Both the position numbers and the translations under genes were made by a program. DNA of 64,000 nucleotides from CAXBBB01 sp963841855. Lineage in GTDB: Bacteria > Bacteroidota > Rhodothermia > Rhodothermales > BA12. The stretch lies in contig CAWJEJ010000001.1 in assembly GCA_963841855.1 (NCBI GenBank), forward strand, positions 186,001 to 250,000. The letters run 5' to 3'. The notes beneath the pieces were generated by a model that did no database searches, was not told the DNA's origin, and saw only the letters and a list, made by a program, of their open reading frames with translations. Below, piece after piece: positions 34,932 to 43,794 of the stretch (the first letter of the stretch is position 1; every line of letters starts with the position of its first letter).

Positions 34932-36119
34932 TCAGTCGGCGAAGAAGGCGTCGAGCTGGTCGCGCCTTACCCGTGCGTCTTCGTATCCCAGGTCCATAAG
35001 TTGCTCAGCGAACGCACCGTCGAACAAAATCATACTCAACCAGTCGGGACTTTCCTCGGCCGCGCCGCCCAAACCGCCCGCGATCCATCCCAGCGCGCCT
35101 CCGAGCGAGACGTTGAACTGCGCCGCCATCCGCCCGATATCGCGCGACGGTCGCAGCGCCAGCAGCCGAATCGGTCGCATCCCTCTGCGCGAGGCAACCG
35201 GCAGGTCCATCAGCAGCTTGTTGAGCCGGGCGAAGCGGTCGATGTCCTGATCGAGCACGTCGAGAAAGACGGCATTGAACAGCACTCCCATAATCTGCGC
35301 CGCCGACGGATAGCCTTCGACCGCATGTGCTTGGGCTTCGGCCGACGAGCGGTCGTAGCGCGTCGAAATCGCCAGCACGCGCGTCGCACCCAGGTGGATC
35401 GCCGGAGACAGCGGAGCCGCCTGACGGATGCCGCCATCGCCGTGCCAGTCGTCGCCGATCCGGACAGCCGGAAATAGAAACGGCAGCGCCGTCGAGGCCA
35501 TGATGTGGTCGAGCGTGAGCGCGGCCGGGCGCCCGATGCGGTTCTGACGGTCCCACGGACGCACGCTCACGTTCGACTGATACCACGTCACGTTTTGCCC
35601 CGAGCCGTAGTCGGTCGTCGCCAGCGCGAAGCAGCGCAGGTGGCCGTCGGCAACGTTCTGCCTGGCCTGAACCAGGACGCCGTCCTCATTCGTGGGCAGC
35701 CGATCCGACAGGTACTGCCGCAGCGGATCGGTGTCGACGAGGGCGCGCATCGGCTTTCCGCTCAGCCAGCTTTGCCCCGTCGTCAGGCCCACCATCGACC
35801 GCACCAATCGGCCCGACGAAACCGACTCGAACACGTGGGCTGAGTCGATCTGCCGCCACGCGTCGCACAGATCGTCGGCGACGTGGTTGCGCGGTCCGGA
35901 CGCCGAGCATGCCAGCTGCGCCGCATTGATAGCTCCGGCCGACGTGCCCGTCACGATATCGATGGCCGAGTCCGAGTACGTCTCGGCGACGTAGCGGACG
36001 ACGCCCGCCTGGTAGGCCGCGCGCGCGCCGCCGCCGCCGAGCACCAGAGCTGTCGCATCGGGCTGGGCGCGCGCCTGATCGAGCATCCGCCGCAGTCGGC
36101 GCATCAGCGGTTCGGACAT
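34932..36119 (-). CDS. Patatin-like phospholipase
   Basis: 395-aa Ser-Asp dyad lipid hydrolase. Oxyanion loop LGGGGARAAYQAG near residue 26, nucleophile GTSAG near 58-62, and catalytic Asp in WHGDGGI around 225. No signal peptide, so probably cytoplasmic or membrane-attached. ATG at 36119. It is followed after 22 bases by the DUF5686 gene on the same strand, so the two may form an operon concerned with the envelope. Confidence 0.92.
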   Translation of the reverse strand: MSEPLMRRLRRMLDQARAQPDATALVLGGGGARAAYQAGVVRYVAETYSDSAIDIVTGTSAGAINAAQLACSASGPRNHVADDLCDAWRQIDSAHVFESVSSGRLVRSMVGLTTGQSWLSGKPMRALVDTDPLRQYLSDRLPTNEDGVLVQARQNVADGHLRCFALATTDYGSGQNVTWYQSNVSVRPWDRQNRIGRPAALTLDHIMASTALPFLFPAVRIGDDWHGDGGIRQAAPLSPAIHLGATRVLAISTRYDRSSAEAQAHAVEGYPSAAQIMGVLFNAVFLDVLDQDIDRFARLNKLLMDLPVASRRGMRPIRLLALRPSRDIGRMAAQFNVSLGGALGWIAGGLGGAAEESPDWLSMILFDGAFAEQLMDLGYEDARVRRDQLDAFFAD

Positions 36120-36220
36120 CGGATCAGGTCAAGTGGAGATGGATCGAAAAGTAGGGCGCCCGGTGCATACGAATCGAGTGGTGGAGCGGCGCATCCTGTC
36201 TATTGGACGGTAGTCTCTCA

Positions 36221-36358
36221 GTGACGCGGGACATTCCCACCTTCTCGAAGCCGCTGAGCCGCGCAGAACTGGTCGACTTCGCCGTTGGCCGCCCACCCGA
36301 ACGGCTCCCACCTCGCCTCCCGAACGAGAGCACACAGACGGACGTACGCAACCGATGA
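36221..36358 (+). CDS. Candidate 45-aa protein coupled to the DprA-like gene
   Basis: GTG at 36221 to TGA at 36356-36358, overlapping the ATG of the next gene by 4 bases (ATGA), the arrangement used elsewhere in this window for coupled genes. The peptide includes PLSRAELVDFAVGRPPERLP. No family is recognised and the evidence is positional only; it could be leader sequence. Confidence 0.25.
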   Translation: MTRDIPTFSKPLSRAELVDFAVGRPPERLPPRLPNESTQTDVRNR

Positions 36359-37224
36359 CCCACTCCCCCGCTCTCCGCCTGACGCTTGCCCTGCTCGACG
36401 TGCCGGGTGTCGGGCGCGCCACGGTTCACAAGATTCTGCACCACTTCGAGCGCTACGATGACCTGCTCGCCTTGCCGCGCGAGCAGTTGAGCCACCGGCT
36501 CAAAGGCGTCAGCAAGGCGGCCGAACTGGCCGAACTTCTCCACGACCCAGTGCGGTTTAACCAGCACCTTGCTGCCGCCGATCGAGAAATCGAGGCGCGC
36601 GGGCGGCAGCGCGTCATCCTGCTCACGCCGCGACATCCTGACTGGCCTGCCGGTTTGAACCGCCTAGCCGCCGCGCGCCGCCCGGCCGTTCTGCGCGCGT
36701 TCGGAAACGTAGCCTTGCTGTCGCGCCCCGTTTTGGCACTGCTCGGGTCAGCCGGGCTGGCCCCCGACGCGTTCGAGGCAGCCCAGTCGCTGGCGGCCGA
36801 AGCGGCGCAGCGCGGTGTAACCGTCCTCTGCGCCATGGACGACGGATTCGACGTAGCGACGTTGAAGCGGGCGGGCGGTAGGGGCATCGGCGTGGCAGGC
36901 GCCGGTCTGTCGCGCATAGCGCCCGCGTTGCGGCCTGCGGTCGTAGAGACGGTGGGCGGCGGCGGGCTGGTCGTGTCGCCGTTTGCGATGGAGCACGGAC
37001 CGTTTGGCCACGACCAATCCGAGGCGAGCCGCGTGCGGATGGCGATGGCAGCGGCCGTCATGGTGTGCGACCCGGCGCCGGGTTCACACCTGCTCCACAC
37101 GCTCGAACGCCACGTGAGCGGCGAGGAGCGCGCCGGTGCCGAAGTTCAGGCGCTGCTCGTCCGCGCGCAGGTCGAGGGAGCCGCGCCGCTGGACGCCGCC
37201 GCGCTCTGGAAAGCACTCTCATGA
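36355..37224 (+). CDS. DprA/Smf-like protein, divergent
   Basis: 289 aa. N-terminal helix-hairpin-helix LALLDVPGVGRATVHKILHH (residues 10-29), then a Rossmann-like region resembling the DprA single-strand-DNA/RecA-loading fold (AAEAAQRGVTVLCAMDDGFD, VVSPFAMEHGPF). The usual GxR motifs of DprA are absent and it is shorter than typical DprA (about 370). It may be a specialised DNA-processing paralogue. Its stop overlaps the ATG of the next gene by 4 bases (ATGA). Confidence 0.6.
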   Translation: MTHSPALRLTLALLDVPGVGRATVHKILHHFERYDDLLALPREQLSHRLKGVSKAAELAELLHDPVRFNQHLAAADREIEARGRQRVILLTPRHPDWPAGLNRLAAARRPAVLRAFGNVALLSRPVLALLGSAGLAPDAFEAAQSLAAEAAQRGVTVLCAMDDGFDVATLKRAGGRGIGVAGAGLSRIAPALRPAVVETVGGGGLVVSPFAMEHGPFGHDQSEASRVRMAMAAAVMVCDPAPGSHLLHTLERHVSGEERAGAEVQALLVRAQVEGAAPLDAAALWKALS

Positions 37225-38141
37225 ACGAGAAGCCGCGCGGTCCGCATGTCTGTTTTGTGTTCGTCGACGGTGTCGGGCTGGGCGCAGGTGGCCCGGACAA
37301 TCCGCTCGACGCGCACTGGCCCCGTCTCGCCACAATCGCAGGCGGTCAGCGATGGACGAACCAATGGGATTGGGTAGATGAGTCCGCTCACGTCATCCGC
37401 TCCATCGACGCCAACCTGGGTGTCGATGGATTGCCGCAGAGCGGTACGGGCCAGACGGCCCTGTTCGGCGGTTTCAACGCGCCCGCCCTGGCCGGTCGTC
37501 ATTACGGACCATACCCACACAGTGCCACGCGCGAGCGGCTCGAAGGCGAAAGCCTGTTTGCCCGCCTCTCGGGGACGCACCGGCTCGCCTTCGTCAACGC
37601 CTATCCTGACCGGTTTTTCGCCTACTCAGAAAGCACCGACCGGTGGAGCACGACCACGCGGATGTGCCGCGCCGCTGGCGTCCGCCTCCGCACCCAGGCC
37701 GATCTGGTCACAGGCGACGCTCTGACAGCTGATCTGACCGGAGCCGCTTGGCTCGATCACCTGGGCCTCGATGTACCGCTGCTGACGCCGCGCGAAGCTG
37801 GACAGCGCCTGCACCGCATCGCCAGAGATCACGACGTGACGCTCCTCGAATACTACTTGACCGACAAAGCCGGACACAGCCGCAACCACGCACGCGCCAA
37901 GGCCATCCTGACGGATCTCGACGGTCTGTTTGCGGGCTACCTCGACGCCTTCGATGCGGCGCGCGACCTGCTGGTCGTCACCAGCGACCATGGGAATCTG
38001 GAAGACCTGAGCATTAAACCGCACACGCGCAACCCCGTCCCGCTGATCGCGATGGGAAGTGGCGCCGGTGCGCTCCGGTCGGCCGCAGACCTCACCGACG
38101 TAGCGCCGATGCTGGCTGGTATGCTCACTCGCCGACGCTAG
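37221..38141 (+). CDS. Alkaline-phosphatase-superfamily metalloenzyme
   Basis: 306 aa, related to phosphoglycerate/phosphopentomutases and nucleotide pyrophosphatases. Metal motifs in order: FVFVDGVGLG (Asp about 15), the nucleophile region SGTGQTALFGG (Thr), YYLTDKAGHS (Asp, His) and VTSDHGNLED (Asp-His), with a final HTRNPVPL His. Cytoplasmic, substrate unknown. Coupled to the DprA-like gene by an ATGA overlap; its end overlaps the convergent S46 peptidase by 17 bases. Confidence 0.87.
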   Translation: MNEKPRGPHVCFVFVDGVGLGAGGPDNPLDAHWPRLATIAGGQRWTNQWDWVDESAHVIRSIDANLGVDGLPQSGTGQTALFGGFNAPALAGRHYGPYPHSATRERLEGESLFARLSGTHRLAFVNAYPDRFFAYSESTDRWSTTTRMCRAAGVRLRTQADLVTGDALTADLTGAAWLDHLGLDVPLLTPREAGQRLHRIARDHDVTLLEYYLTDKAGHSRNHARAKAILTDLDGLFAGYLDAFDAARDLLVVTSDHGNLEDLSIKPHTRNPVPLIAMGSGAGALRSAADLTDVAPMLAGMLTRRR

Positions 38142-40359
38142 TCGGTTCGCTTGCGGGCACGAAGATCAACTCGTCGAGCAGCCGGTCTGCGCCATAGACG
38201 ACGCGCAGCGCCTCGATCATCGCCCGTACATCGACCGAAATCGTGCGGCCGCGCTCGGGGCGATACAGGTAATCGTTGCCCAGCGCCTCGTAGTTGGAGT
38301 CGAAGACCAACCCGACGACGCGCAGGTCGCGGCTGAGCAGCGGCGAGCCCGAGTTTCCGCCCGTAATGTCGTTCGTGCTGACCAGGTTGAGTCTGACCGA
38401 GAGGTTGAGGCTGTCGCGCGCATCCGTCCACTGATTGGGCAAGTCGTAAAACGGCCCATCCAATTGATCCGCCCGCTCGAACATTCCGCCGAGCGTGGTA
38501 AAGGGAGCGACGGCTGCATCGTCCAAGGCGTTGTAGCCTCGCACGTTGCCGTCACTGACTCGCAGGGTAAATGTGGCGTCCGACGTGAGCGAGTAGCCGG
38601 CATACTGCTGCGTGACCTGGGCCAGTCGCGCCTGGAGGCCCGCTTCGATATCATCAAAGCCCGAGTTTTGGATAATCGCCGTTCGAAAGAGCGGAACGAG
38701 CGCTCCGGCGAGCGCGGCGGCAGGTTCAACCGACGCGTTGAAGGCCCCAGCGCGCAGCAACGAGTCGAAGGCCGCCGAATCGGCCAACGCTGTGTTTGCG
38801 AACAACACATCGACGTAGGCGGCAGTAGAGAGCGTGTCGGTCAGGCGGCGCAGAGCGGCTTGAGCGCCCAGGTTGGCTTGCATCTCGTCCAGCCGAAGCA
38901 GGAGCAGCGCCCGGTCAAGCGGCGCGGGCTGATCCTCCACGGCAAGCGCCTGCTCGACAAACTCATCGACGCGCTCTTGGGGAGCGCCCCCGCGCTGGAA
39001 AAGACTGGCGAAGTAGGCATAAGTGGCGCGCGTCAGCAGTGCCGAATCGAAAGGAGGCGAGGCAAAAAACGTGAATGGGTCAACCTGATCGGCGACGGCC
39101 CGGCGGCTACGCTGCACGTCGTTCATTTCGCGAAACAGGTTGGCCAGAGCGGCTGGCGCGTCGGCGCTTGCGTCGAGCGAGTCTTGCAATCGTGCGTCAA
39201 GCACGCGGCGCTGCGCCACAATCTCGCGACCCAACGCTTCGATCTCGCCCTGCGCAGACTTGTCAGAGTTCTGGAGCGAAAAGAGCGTGTTTTGAAGCGT
39301 GCCCAAACTGTCCGCTTCGGGATCGGCGGCTAGCAGGCTCTCCACTATCGTGATGCGGCGGCCTAGCGCGGCGCGCTGAGCAGGCAACTCGACGTCGAGC
39401 AGATAAGCCAGCCTATCCGCCGTCGTCAGGCGCAGCGTGGATCCGGGATTTCCGACGACGAAAACAGGTTGCCCGTCCTGGGCGCCGTCCGGATCCCAGG
39501 CGAAGAAGTCGGGGCTCTCGAGCGGCGCATCTCCGTCGTATACGCGGAAAAAGGCCAAATCGAGCGTGTAGCGGGGGAAAGTGAAGTTGTCTTCGTCGCC
39601 ACCAAAGAAGCCGACCTTCTCGTGCGGAGCCATGACGAGCCGCACGTCGCCGTACGTCCGGTAGGTGTAAGCGCTGAACCGCAACCCTCCGTCGAGCCGA
39701 ACGACGCGCACGCTCAAGCTCGAATCGCGCGACTGGACGCGGCTGCTCCTGGCGTCTTGAATGCGCTGGATAGCGTTGGATAACGCCGTTTCGTATTCGG
39801 CTGCTCCCGCCCGGCGTCCCGCCCCGCGCAGCACGTCACGCGTCACGTCTTGGACGCGCACAATCTGCTCTACCTCCAAATCGGGAACGCGGCGCTCGTC
39901 GCCTCCGGTCCGGGCGTAAAACCCATCGCGGACCAGTTGCTCGCCGCCACGCGTGACGGCCTTCAGGTGGTCGCGGGCGCAGTGGTGGTTGGTCATCACC
40001 AAACCGCGCGTCGACACGAAGGAGGCCGAGCACGAGCCTCCGAAGCGCAGCGCTCCTCGCCTGGCGCGGCTATACCATACCGTGTCGGGCACGATGCCAT
40101 AGGTTTCGGCGAACGCCCGCTGCGTGCGTTCGTCTTCGAGCAGCCGCATCCGCCCCAGCGGATTGTCCGGGACGTCGACTTGAGGAAGTGAAGCTGCTAC
40201 CTCTGCCTGCAGGACGGCCTCGACCGAGTCGCGCGCGGCCCGTTCGGTGTAGCGCGGAACGGGCCGGTCGGTAATCGTGGCGACCTCGCGAGGAGCGCTG
40301 CATGAGGTAAGCAGCGCCAGAAAGAGGAAGAGGAAAAGTGGACGCGAGAAGCGAAGCAT
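38125..40359 (-). CDS. S46 family dipeptidyl-peptidase (DPP7/DPP11 type), lipoprotein
   Basis: Serine peptidase that clips dipeptides from oligopeptides in the periplasm, 744 aa. ATG at 40359 gives lipobox LTSC (Cys20). Catalytic His in TNHHCARDHL, Asp in GGDEDNFTFPRY and Ser in TGGNSGSPLL are all present. The residue I align with the specificity-setting position (Gly in DPP7, Arg in DPP11) is Ser in VFDSNYEALGND. So the preferred substrate side chain is open. An in-frame start 19 codons upstream gives no signal peptide. Confidence 0.93.
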   Translation of the reverse strand: MLRFSRPLFLFLFLALLTSCSAPREVATITDRPVPRYTERAARDSVEAVLQAEVAASLPQVDVPDNPLGRMRLLEDERTQRAFAETYGIVPDTVWYSRARRGALRFGGSCSASFVSTRGLVMTNHHCARDHLKAVTRGGEQLVRDGFYARTGGDERRVPDLEVEQIVRVQDVTRDVLRGAGRRAGAAEYETALSNAIQRIQDARSSRVQSRDSSLSVRVVRLDGGLRFSAYTYRTYGDVRLVMAPHEKVGFFGGDEDNFTFPRYTLDLAFFRVYDGDAPLESPDFFAWDPDGAQDGQPVFVVGNPGSTLRLTTADRLAYLLDVELPAQRAALGRRITIVESLLAADPEADSLGTLQNTLFSLQNSDKSAQGEIEALGREIVAQRRVLDARLQDSLDASADAPAALANLFREMNDVQRSRRAVADQVDPFTFFASPPFDSALLTRATYAYFASLFQRGGAPQERVDEFVEQALAVEDQPAPLDRALLLLRLDEMQANLGAQAALRRLTDTLSTAAYVDVLFANTALADSAAFDSLLRAGAFNASVEPAAALAGALVPLFRTAIIQNSGFDDIEAGLQARLAQVTQQYAGYSLTSDATFTLRVSDGNVRGYNALDDAAVAPFTTLGGMFERADQLDGPFYDLPNQWTDARDSLNLSVRLNLVSTNDITGGNSGSPLLSRDLRVVGLVFDSNYEALGNDYLYRPERGRTISVDVRAMIEALRVVYGADRLLDELIFVPASEPTSVGE

Positions 40360-40444
40360 GCCGAAGAGTAGAGCAGAAAGGACGTAGACGCGCGGCTGTA
40401 CGCCGGGTTTGACCAAGGGCGAGGAAAGGAGGCCTTCAAACGGA

Positions 40445-40477
40445 AAAGCGACACACTTCAGAGAAGTGCGTCGCTTT
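40445..40477 (-). terminator. Terminator of the 99-aa protein gene
   Basis: AAAGCGAC-A-CACTTC pairs with GAAGTG-C-GTCGCTTT around a 3-base loop. The single odd pair is G-U in leftward RNA but A-C in rightward RNA, which favours function on the minus strand. A short T-rich run follows on that strand. Confidence 0.6.
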
Positions 40478-40499
40478 CAACAACGAGACAGGAGCCCGC

Positions 40500-40799
40500 T
40501 TATTTGCCGCCGTCGTCGGTAGGCTTGACGAAAACGTGGTACTGATCCTTCGACCCTTTGACCGCGCTGGATACCACCTTGAGACCTTTTCCGAAGTGCT
40601 TACGCAAATACTGGCGGACGCCCTGTACTTCCGATTTCGTCAGTTTGAGATGAAGCGCTTTATCTCCCTCCAGACCTTCGATGGCCTCTTTTACCGGAGT
40701 GTATTTGGATCTACGACCACCGCGCCCGCTGCGTGATTCAGCGAGAACTTGGTTCATTTGATCAGTGTCGACGGTTTCGAATGCGACTTTCTTAGCCAT
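40500..40799 (-). CDS. Conserved-looking small basic protein, unknown
   Basis: 99 aa starting MAKKVAFETVDTDQMNQVLA. A basic Gly/Arg linker (RSGRGGRRSKY, about residues 23-33) precedes an alpha-beta domain (HLKLTKSEVQGVRQYLRKHF, then KDQYHVFVKP). The ATG at 40799 is preferred because an upstream extension would cross a promoter. A TACATTTG box before it and a terminator behind it make a complete single-gene unit. High charge and small size suggest nucleic-acid binding, but no family is recognised. Confidence 0.7.
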   Translation of the reverse strand: MAKKVAFETVDTDQMNQVLAESRSGRGGRRSKYTPVKEAIEGLEGDKALHLKLTKSEVQGVRQYLRKHFGKGLKVVSSAVKGSKDQYHVFVKPTDDGGK

Positions 40800-40846
40800 T
40801 GCAATGTGTTGAGTGGTGGGAATGGTGTGCCTGCGATGACACACTA

Positions 40847-40854
40847 CAAATGTA
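40847..40854 (-). promoter_or_regulatory. Candidate -7 box of the 99-aa protein gene
   Basis: On the minus strand TACATTTG matches TAnnTTTG exactly, 47 bases before the ATG at 40799. A TTG lies 15 bases further upstream, somewhat close for a -33 element. Confidence 0.45.
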
Positions 40855-40982
40855 CACAACGTTTGTGCGCAACGAAAGTCAAGATTTGGTTGCATGGAAG
40901 GGAATAGAGGTAAAATCGGGTATTTCACACATTTACCACGCACCTCAGACAGTTGCGACTAGCCGGACAGGCGGAGCACCGC

Positions 40983-40990
40983 TATCTTTG
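40983..40990 (+). promoter_or_regulatory. Candidate -7 box of tRNA-Leu
   Basis: TATCTTTG, an exact TAnnTTTG match, ends 10 bases before the mature tRNA 5' end, giving a short leader. Confidence 0.55.
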
Positions 40991-41000
40991 GCGTCTACGA

Positions 41001-41086
41001 GCGAGAGTGGCGAAATGGCAGACGCGCCAGATTTAGGATCTGGTGGGGTAACACCCGTGGGGGTTCGAGTCCCCCCTCTCGCACCA
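41001..41086 (+). tRNA. tRNA-Leu (anticodon UAG)
   Basis: 86 nt including encoded CCA. Acceptor GCGAGAG (41001-41007) pairs with CTCTCGC (41076-41082), discriminator A, then CCA. The anticodon stem CCAGA/TCTGG encloses TTTAGGA, giving anticodon TAG. A long variable arm (GGTAACACCC) and TTCGAGT T-loop are present, as expected for class II tRNA-Leu. Confidence 0.96.
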
Positions 41087-41092
41087 CAAAGT

Positions 41093-41121
41093 GCCCTCAC
41101 GACATCACGAGGGCGATTTTT
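41093..41121 (+). terminator. Terminator after tRNA-Leu
   Basis: GCCCTC (41093-41098) pairs with GAGGGC (41109-41114) and is followed by GATTTTTGC. Confidence 0.75.
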
Positions 41122-41204
41122 GCTGCCAGCATAAGCGCAAACCGACGAGTCAGTGCCGGCGTGGCTCCTGATCAGAACGCGTCGCACATTTGCCGCGCAC
41201 GCCC

Positions 41205-41864
41205 TTACAGGTTTGCTCCAGCCTCCGGTCCTATAGCCATCAGGGCGTCGAGAACAGACAGGCCCGGAGTCCACGGAGCATTGTGAGCGTAGCGAGGGCG
41301 TTCGTGGTGGACGTCGCTGACCATCGTGGCGAGCGGGAACGCGGCGACAGCATCTGCCTGGCCAGTTGGCGACCGATCAAGGTCTGAAGCGCGCACAAAT
41401 GGCGTTTGTATTCCTAGCCAATCGCCGACGATTTGGAGCAGTTCTACATTGAGATCGCCGAGAGCTGCGTGCGACTGGTTCAACGTCGCCTCTAGTTTGG
41501 GCGCGTAGTGAGCATAGAAGGGAGCCGTGCCGTAGGTGAAGCGGAGCGTGCGGGCCAGTTTGCGCGGCCACGTCAGGCGAGCGTCGGTTGCGTGGCGCGC
41601 TAGGGTCACTTCTCGGATCGGCTGGCCGGTCTGCCCGGCTTCAACGGGGACAGTCAGCCACAGCAAGCCTTCGGGCGTCTGGATGCGCGCGCGGTTGCAA
41701 AGCGTGCGGCGGCTGTAGGCGAACGTGTCGCCCACGACGAGCAGGTCGGCGCGCTGCCATCGGGCGAAGAAGGACAGCGGCGGCAGAAACGGCGGCGTCG
41801 CGATGGCCAAAGCGGGGCGCTCAGGCAGGTGGTGAAGAGGAGAATCCGCGGGCGGTGTGGGCAT
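41205..41864 (-). CDS. WbqC-like family protein
   Basis: 219 aa. PPFLPPLSFFARWQRADLLV with ANR-type sequence RRTLCNRARIQTPEG and LLWLTVPVE is the WbqC signature (conserved Asp, NR and LT-PV). Members are linked to surface polysaccharide or glycolipid synthesis, but the enzymatic step is not settled. ATG at 41864 is chosen; a GTG at 41900 would add 12 residues. Divergent from the carotenoid cluster by 74 bases, so a shared promoter region is likely. Confidence 0.85.
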   Translation of the reverse strand: MPTPPADSPLHHLPERPALAIATPPFLPPLSFFARWQRADLLVVGDTFAYSRRTLCNRARIQTPEGLLWLTVPVEAGQTGQPIREVTLARHATDARLTWPRKLARTLRFTYGTAPFYAHYAPKLEATLNQSHAALGDLNVELLQIVGDWLGIQTPFVRASDLDRSPTGQADAVAAFPLATMVSDVHHERPRYAHNAPWTPGLSVLDALMAIGPEAGANL

Positions 41865-41938
41865 ACGGGGAATAACGTCGAATAAGCAGCGTAGATGCAC
41901 GCCGGTACCGATCTTGGCGCCTCCACCGACTGCCGCCC

Positions 41939-42871
41939 ATGCGCCTCGCCCTCTCGCTCTCCGCCACGCCGCATCGCCTCGACCGCGCGTTCACCGTTCT
42001 GTTCTGGCTGTTTGCGGGCACGATCGCCTTCAGCGTTGCCGGGACGCTGCTGCTCAAGTTCATCCCGTCGACGATGAACTTTTTCGGGCCGTTCTACCCA
42101 ACGCTCGTCAAGTCGCCGACGTGGACCTACATGACGCTGATGCCGGTACTCTCGCTGATGATCTACGCGCCCTCGCACCGGCCGAGCCTGCTGGGCTTCT
42201 TCTTTATCTGGGGCGCCCTGGTCGGCGGAATGAGCGAACTGATGGGCACCACGACGGGACTGCCCTTTGGCGAATACCTCTATACCGACTGGTTCGGGCC
42301 CAAGATTTTGGATCACGTGCCCTATTTCATACCGGCCTCGTGGTTCGCGATGGGACTGCTCTCGCACGACCTAGCAAGCCGTTTTACCTCGCGCCGCTGG
42401 GGACGCATCCTGGCGACGGCGACTCTGATGGTCCTCTGGGACGTATCGCTCGACCCGGCGATGAACCGCGCCTTCCCGTTCTGGACCTATCCCGAAGGCG
42501 GCTTCTTCTTTGGCATGCCTGCGATCAACTGGTTCGGCTGGTTCGTCGTCTCGGCCGTGATCGCATGGGGGTTCGAGGTGATCGGCGGCGGCCTGCGCGT
42601 GGGATCGCGGTGGGCTCCGCTGCTCTGGGGCCTCAACTGCGCTTTTCCCGTGCTGGTCAGCTTCACGTATGATCTGCCGCTGGCCGGCGTGCTGGGCGCT
42701 ATGGCGACGGCGATTCCGCTGCTTGCGCTCCACGGTAGAGGCATGCTTTTCGGCGACTGGCGCTTCCCCGCATCTGAGCCTGCGAGCGAGCATCTGCCCG
42801 TCCCGATCGTGGCCGAGCGTCCTCACGCCGTCCGCGTAGCTACTGCCGAGCGGCCGTCGGTACCGGCATGA
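41939..42871 (+). CDS. Carotenoid 1',2'-hydratase-like protein (CruF family)
   Basis: Polytopic membrane protein of 310 aa with about seven hydrophobic spans. Matches the CruF family (PF04240): a conserved GMSELMGTTTGLPFGEYLYT, then PYFIPASWFAMG and WDVSLDPAMNR. CruF adds water to the psi end of gamma-carotene or related carotenoids, giving the 1'-hydroxyl that is later glycosylated. Its stop overlaps the crtB ATG by 4 bases (ATGA), so the two are probably co-translated. First gene of the carotenoid operon. Confidence 0.88.
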   Translation: MRLALSLSATPHRLDRAFTVLFWLFAGTIAFSVAGTLLLKFIPSTMNFFGPFYPTLVKSPTWTYMTLMPVLSLMIYAPSHRPSLLGFFFIWGALVGGMSELMGTTTGLPFGEYLYTDWFGPKILDHVPYFIPASWFAMGLLSHDLASRFTSRRWGRILATATLMVLWDVSLDPAMNRAFPFWTYPEGGFFFGMPAINWFGWFVVSAVIAWGFEVIGGGLRVGSRWAPLLWGLNCAFPVLVSFTYDLPLAGVLGAMATAIPLLALHGRGMLFGDWRFPASEPASEHLPVPIVAERPHAVRVATAERPSVPA

Positions 42872-43794
42872 CCGACCGAGCGCTCACGCTGGCCGACGAT
42901 CCGGCCGCCTCGGACGACGGCGCGGTATGGCGTTCGTTTCGCCACCACAGCCGAACGTTCTCGTTCGCCGCCCGCCTGCTGCCGGGCGCGATGCGGATGC
43001 CCGTCGCCACGCTCTACCTCTACTGCCGATCGGTCGACACGCTGGCCGACGAGAGAGGAGCCGAGATCGGTGCTCCGGCCGCGCTGGGCGAACTGGACGC
43101 GCTTCGCGCCAAACTCGACGCGACGCTGGCCGGAAATCCGCCCGCCGCCCCGCTCTGGCACCGACTGGCAGCCATCGACCGCAGCATCGGCCTCAACGCG
43201 CCTCCCCTCTACCAACTGATCGAAGGCGCGCGCTGGGACCTGACCGGCCGGACAGTCGAGACCGAAGACGATCTGATTCACTACTCGGATCTGGTCGGCG
43301 GATGCGTTGGGGCGATGATGCTACCGTTTCTGACGCGCAGGCGCGGCGACGTGGCCGCGCTCGACCGCCCTGCACGCGCGCTGGGCATCGCAATGCAGAT
43401 CACCAACATCCTGCGCGATGTGGGCGAGGACACGCGCCTGCTCGGACGCACCTACATCCCGGCCGACCTGCTGACGCGCCACTCGGTCAATGCGCTCGAT
43501 CTGGCCCGCGACGACGTGCCCGCGGGCTACCCGCTGCTGGTCGAGCACCTGGCTGCCAGGGCGGAAGCGCTGTACGACGAGGGATTGGACGGAGTCGAGT
43601 CGCTGCCTGCCGCAGTCCGGCGTGGCATTCGCGCTGCGGCCCACGTCTACCGCGAAATCCTGAACGAGGTGCGTGCCAATGACTACGACAACTTGACCCG
43701 GCGCGCCTTCGTGCCAGCGCATCGCAAGGTGCTACGCGTCGTCTCCAACGGCTACCACGCGCGCCGCGCCCGCCTCATCGCCGCCCATGGCTGA
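42868..43794 (+). CDS. crtB: Phytoene synthase
   Basis: Joins two geranylgeranyl diphosphates to phytoene, the first committed step of C40 carotenoids. 308 aa. Family motifs: SRTFSFAARLLPG, YLYCRSVDTLADE (first Asp-rich motif), and AMQITNILRDVGED with the second Asp-rich DVGED. RTYIPADLL follows. Between the CruF-like gene (4-base overlap) and the acyltransferase gene (8-base overlap). Confidence 0.95.
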   Translation: MTDRALTLADDPAASDDGAVWRSFRHHSRTFSFAARLLPGAMRMPVATLYLYCRSVDTLADERGAEIGAPAALGELDALRAKLDATLAGNPPAAPLWHRLAAIDRSIGLNAPPLYQLIEGARWDLTGRTVETEDDLIHYSDLVGGCVGAMMLPFLTRRRGDVAALDRPARALGIAMQITNILRDVGEDTRLLGRTYIPADLLTRHSVNALDLARDDVPAGYPLLVEHLAARAEALYDEGLDGVESLPAAVRRGIRAAAHVYREILNEVRANDYDNLTRRAFVPAHRKVLRVVSNGYHARRARLIAAHG

